Assembly (NCBI GenBank): GCA_018436705.1
Contig: JAHDLA010000004.1
Span: 124,001 to 188,000 of the forward strand
DNA from: Sedimentibacter sp.
GTDB lineage: Bacteria > Bacillota > Clostridia > Tissierellales > Sedimentibacteraceae
Reading direction: 5' to 3'
Length of the DNA stretch: 64,000 nucleotides
Position 1 is the first letter of the stretch; every line of letters starts with the position of its first letter. Shown piece after piece: positions 60,919-64,000 of this stretch. Under the pieces are notes generated by a model. It ran no database searches. It was not told the origin of the DNA and worked only from the letters and a program-made list of their open reading frames with translations. A program made the translations under genes and the position numbers.

Positions 60919-61507
60919 GATTATTGTTACAATATTAAAGTTCTTGGTATTTATTGCTTTTGATTTGGAAATACATAATAAAGATAGAATAGATAACGCA
61001 AACGGAGCATTAATTGCCTGCGGTAATCATATTTCAATGATAGATCCTGTTATTCTTGCAGTATCATCGAAAAGGCATATTCATTTTATGGGGAAAAAGG
61101 AATTGTTCGACAATAAAATTCTTGGATTTTTGTTTAAGAAACTGGGAGCATTTCCAGTTGATAGAGGAGGAGTTTCAATGTCTGCGATTAAAAGTTCCTT
61201 ATCTGTCTTAAAAAGCAATGAAATTCTTGGAATATTTCCTGAAGGTACAAGAGTTAAAAATTATAACGAGAACAATGCTAAACCAGGAATTGCGCTAATA
61301 GCCAATAAAGCCAAATCAAATATTATTCCTTTTTATATAAAGGGATCCTATAAATTCAGAGGAAAAGTTGAAATATTTTTTGGAGAAGAAAAAAACTATT
61401 TTGAAAACATTGAAGGTAAAATAAATTCTGAAACCTATTCAGATATAGGGAAGAAAATATTACAGGATATATACGGTCTAAGTGGCAGGCACGATTATGA
61501 AAATTGA
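60908..61507 (+). CDS. plsC: 1-acyl-sn-glycerol-3-phosphate acyltransferase
   Basis: A 199-residue membrane-associated acyltransferase that makes phosphatidic acid. NHISMIDP gives the NHxxxxD catalytic motif, and IFPEGTRV the glycerol-phosphate site. GGAGG 5 nt before ATG 60908 selects that start over 60884. It overlaps cmk by 11 bp and ispH by 11 bp. Confidence 0.93.
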   Translation: MFYRIIVTILKFLVFIAFDLEIHNKDRIDNANGALIACGNHISMIDPVILAVSSKRHIHFMGKKELFDNKILGFLFKKLGAFPVDRGGVSMSAIKSSLSVLKSNEILGIFPEGTRVKNYNENNAKPGIALIANKAKSNIIPFYIKGSYKFRGKVEIFFGEEKNYFENIEGKINSETYSDIGKKILQDIYGLSGRHDYEN

Positions 61508-63806
61508 GATATCAAAATTTAACGGATTTTGCTCTGGAGTTAAAATAGCTGTTGACAAAGCCTACAAAATACTCGACAATGAAAAAAAGCTTTACAGCTA
61601 CGGAGAAATAATACATAATAAATACGTCGTAGACAAATTGAGAAACAAAGGCTTAGTAATAGTTGATGATATTCCACCTGATAAGGATGCAAAACTACTA
61701 ATAAGAGCACATGGTGTAGGAAAAGATATTCTTGATAAAATGGAAGAAAATAGCTTAGAAGTCATTGATGCAACTTGTGTAAAAGTTAAAAAAATACATA
61801 AAATAGTTGAAGAATACAAAAATAACGGTTATGATATAATTATAACCGGAGATAGAAAACATCCTGAGGTTCTGGGAATTCTAGGATGGTGTAAAAATGA
61901 AGCTCACATCGTAGATAAACCCGAACAGCTTTTAAAAATAAATATTTCTCCGGATAAAAAATACTGTCTTGTATCGCAGACAACATTTAACACAGATACA
62001 TTCAGAAAAATATCAGATACAATAAGCGAAAATAATTTTTCAAATATTGAAATTCATAACACAATTTGCAATGCTACTTCTAAACGGCAGGAAGCATGTG
62101 TTGAACTTGCTTCTAGATGTAATGTAATGTTGATAATAGGCGGAAAAAACAGCTCAAATACAAAAAAATTATATGAACTGAGCAAGGAAGTCTGCCCTAA
62201 AACATTTTTAATTGAAAATTATAAGGATATACCTTATAACTATATTGATAAAAATACTATTGTGGGAGTGTCCGCAGGGGCATCAGCACCTGACTGGATA
62301 ATTGAGGAGGTTATTAATATGTTGGAAAACCTAAATAACAACATGAATGAACAGGTTGAAAAGAAAGAACAGGCAGAACAGACAGAACAAGGAACAATGC
62401 ATGATTTGCTTGAAAATTATGGTGGATTATCTTATATCAGAACAGGTGAAATAGTTAAAGGTACTGTTATATATGTAAGCCCTGATTCCATTTCATTAAA
62501 CATCAAATATAAATCAGACGGAATAATTACAAAAGATGAATTTTCCCTTGCAGAAGTACAGGATTTAACTCAGATTGTAAAAGAGGGAGATGAAATAGAA
62601 GCTCAAGTATTAAAAATTTCTGACCAGGATGGAAATGTTGTTTTAACTAGAAGACCTCTTGAAGAGCGAAAGATCTGGGAAGAGCTGGAAGAAATGAGAG
62701 CCGATGGAACGGTAATAGAGACTACTGTTATTGAAGCTTCTCAATACGGAATTTATGGAAAGGTAAAAGGAATTAAAGGTTTTATTCCGAGGAACCAAAT
62801 TTCTGTTACAAGAAATGTAGATACTTCCGTATACGTGGGAAAATCTCTTAAAGTTCAGATACTGGAAACTAAGAATAAAAAAGGGAGAAGACAACTTGTC
62901 TTAACTTCAAGGGCAGTTGAAAAAAGAGAAAAAGAAGCAAGAGAAGCTGAAGTTTGGGAAACTATCAAAGAAGGCGAAATATACGAGGGAACAGTTAAAA
63001 ATTTACAGGACTACGGCGCATTTGTTGAAATAAACGGAATTGACGGTCTCCTTCATATTAATGAAATTGCTTGGACAAGAATAAAACATCCTTCAGAAGT
63101 ATTAAAACCAGGCGATAAGATAAGTGTAAAAGTAAAAAGTGTAGACAAGGAAAACAGAAGAATGTCCTTAAGCTACAAAGCAACAATAAAAAGTCCTTGG
63201 GCAATTTTCCTTGACAAAAATCAAAAAGGAGATGTAGTAACAGGTAAAGTTACAAGAATTGTTGATTTTGGTGCTTTTGTTGAAGTAGACGGGATTGAAT
63301 GCCTGCTTCATATAAAAGATCTTGACTGGGCAAGAACTGAAAAAGTTACAGATGTTCTACAGGAAGGTCAGGAAGTTACGGCTAAGATATTAAATATAAC
63401 AAGAAAAGACAGAAAAGTTGGCCTCGGACTTAAGCAGCTTGTTGAGCATCCTTTTGATAAATATGCTAAAGACCTTAAAAAAGATGATATTATACCTGTA
63501 GAGGTTACTCGTATACTGCTTGACGGAATCCATGTCAGCGCTAACGGGAACATAGACTGTTTCATACCTATTGCGAAAGTTTCAAATGAAAAATTAAGAA
63601 CTCCGGCTCAAGTTGTCAAAGTTGGCGAAGTAAAAGACGCAAAAGTACTTGGCGTAGATATGAAAGGCAAAAACCTGAATCTAACATTAATATTAGAAGA
63701 TAAAAGCGATGACTTTGCAACTGAAGATGCTTCATACAAGAAGGAGGAAGCAAACTTTACAATAGGTGAATCTATAGGAGATGCACTTGAAGATTTATTA
63801 AAATAA
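61497..63806 (+). CDS. ispH: IspH (HMBPP reductase) fused to ribosomal protein S1
   Basis: A 769-residue fusion. Residues 1-285 are 4-hydroxy-3-methylbut-2-enyl diphosphate reductase, with the 4Fe-4S ligands Cys12, Cys94 and Cys191 and His40 and His72; it makes isopentenyl diphosphate. After an acidic linker (about 285-305), five S1 RNA-binding domains follow, e.g. GTVKNLQDYGAFVEINGIDG. The arrangement is known in Clostridia, and S1 helps translation initiation. Codon ATG 61497 is preferred to GTG 61482. Confidence 0.93.
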   Translation: MKIEISKFNGFCSGVKIAVDKAYKILDNEKKLYSYGEIIHNKYVVDKLRNKGLVIVDDIPPDKDAKLLIRAHGVGKDILDKMEENSLEVIDATCVKVKKIHKIVEEYKNNGYDIIITGDRKHPEVLGILGWCKNEAHIVDKPEQLLKINISPDKKYCLVSQTTFNTDTFRKISDTISENNFSNIEIHNTICNATSKRQEACVELASRCNVMLIIGGKNSSNTKKLYELSKEVCPKTFLIENYKDIPYNYIDKNTIVGVSAGASAPDWIIEEVINMLENLNNNMNEQVEKKEQAEQTEQGTMHDLLENYGGLSYIRTGEIVKGTVIYVSPDSISLNIKYKSDGIITKDEFSLAEVQDLTQIVKEGDEIEAQVLKISDQDGNVVLTRRPLEERKIWEELEEMRADGTVIETTVIEASQYGIYGKVKGIKGFIPRNQISVTRNVDTSVYVGKSLKVQILETKNKKGRRQLVLTSRAVEKREKEAREAEVWETIKEGEIYEGTVKNLQDYGAFVEINGIDGLLHINEIAWTRIKHPSEVLKPGDKISVKVKSVDKENRRMSLSYKATIKSPWAIFLDKNQKGDVVTGKVTRIVDFGAFVEVDGIECLLHIKDLDWARTEKVTDVLQEGQEVTAKILNITRKDRKVGLGLKQLVEHPFDKYAKDLKKDDIIPVEVTRILLDGIHVSANGNIDCFIPIAKVSNEKLRTPAQVVKVGEVKDAKVLGVDMKGKNLNLTLILEDKSDDFATEDASYKKEEANFTIGESIGDALEDLLK

Positions 63807-63840
63807 TAAAATGCAATAACGGTTGATAAACAATTGAATG

Positions 63841-63891
63841 GCAATTGATTAAGCGATTGGTTAAATAATCGTTGTTCAATTGCTATTTTTT
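63841..63891 (+). terminator. Terminator after ispH-rpsA
   Basis: GCAATTGA pairs with TCAATTGC, an inner GATT/AATC pair lies between, and TATTTTTT follows. Confidence 0.75.
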
Positions 63892-63949
63892 ACATTTATT
63901 AGTAATAATGACAGCTAGCTTTTATTAATTTAGTTACAAAGGAGGTAAC

Positions 63950-64000
63950 ATGTTAAAACAATTTTTAATTGAAGCATGCTCTAATCAATTTGTTTCCGGA
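63950..64000 (+). CDS. Start of a gene cut by the window edge
   Basis: ATG 63950 comes after a perfect AAAGGAGG, and 17 codons remain. The N-terminus ends in FVSG, which is like the winged-helix start of BirA-type biotin ligases, but 17 residues are too few to assign it. Confidence 0.4.
   Translation, partial: MLKQFLIEACSNQFVSG

Overview
The window looks like the chromosome of a low-GC, Gram-positive, anaerobic endospore former of the class Clostridia. The evidence is the complete spoIIIA operon, spo0A, spoIVB, spoIIM, yqfC/yqfD and dpaAB, the ferredoxin-linked 2-oxoacid oxidoreductase, T-box, TPP and FMN leaders, and an IspH-S1 fusion. Amino-acid-fermenting relatives such as Sedimentibacter or other Tissierellales are my best guess from the beta-keto-acid cleavage operon, but no marker here proves the genus. 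Almost all of it is well-ordered core chromosome. I see no insertion sequence, prophage or CRISPR array.

Layout. 1-6.2 kb: a catabolic cluster (ketopantoate-reductase-like tail, BKACE beta-keto acid cleavage enzyme, thiolase, short-chain reductase, GntP-type permease, CoA-transferase) that probably turns an unknown beta-keto acid into acetoacetyl/butyryl-level CoA esters. 6.3-7.5 kb: a secreted protein and a lipoprotein I do not recognise. 7.8-9.4 kb: dipicolinate synthase dpaAB with a good sigma-K promoter. 10.1-11.7 kb: thiC on the minus strand behind a TPP riboswitch. 11.8-18.5 kb: yqfC-yqfD-phoH-ybeY-yerB-cdd-era-recO and a DUF4342 protein. 18.5-29.3 kb: T-box-glyS, ccpN-like, PPDK regulator, dgt, dnaG, rpoD, trmK, nif3-like, nadE. 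29.3-32.8 kb: rnpB, small genes, an MFS exporter and FMN-riboswitch-ribU. 33-38.1 kb: spoIIIAA-AH. 38.1-46.8 kb: asp23-like, nusB, a TsaD/M22 paralogue, xseAB, tlyA, argR, recN, spoIVB, spo0A. 46.8-56.2 kb: nudF, spoIIM, a degenerate xerD, deoB, dacF, scpAB, ytfI/ytfJ-like, dacB, rluB, mnmM. 56.5-60.1 kb: korDABC and an RpiR-type regulator. 60.2-63.8 kb: cmk-plsC-ispH/rpsA. The window ends at the start of a gene.

The most useful observations are: (1) a XerD in the normal chromosomal position that has lost three of its conserved catalytic residues; (2) two genes (ccpN-like and nif3-like) whose conserved N-termini can only be reached from ATT start codons; (3) a 14-bp-arm palindrome before nusB that carries a perfect TTGACA-17-TATAAT promoter on both strands; (4) a 107/108-bp tandem duplication inside the leader between the FMN riboswitch and ribU; (5) a 25-residue Cys/Arg-rich peptide gene; (6) the BKACE operon with unknown substrate. 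Functions are assigned from protein family recognition by eye; nothing was searched against a database.
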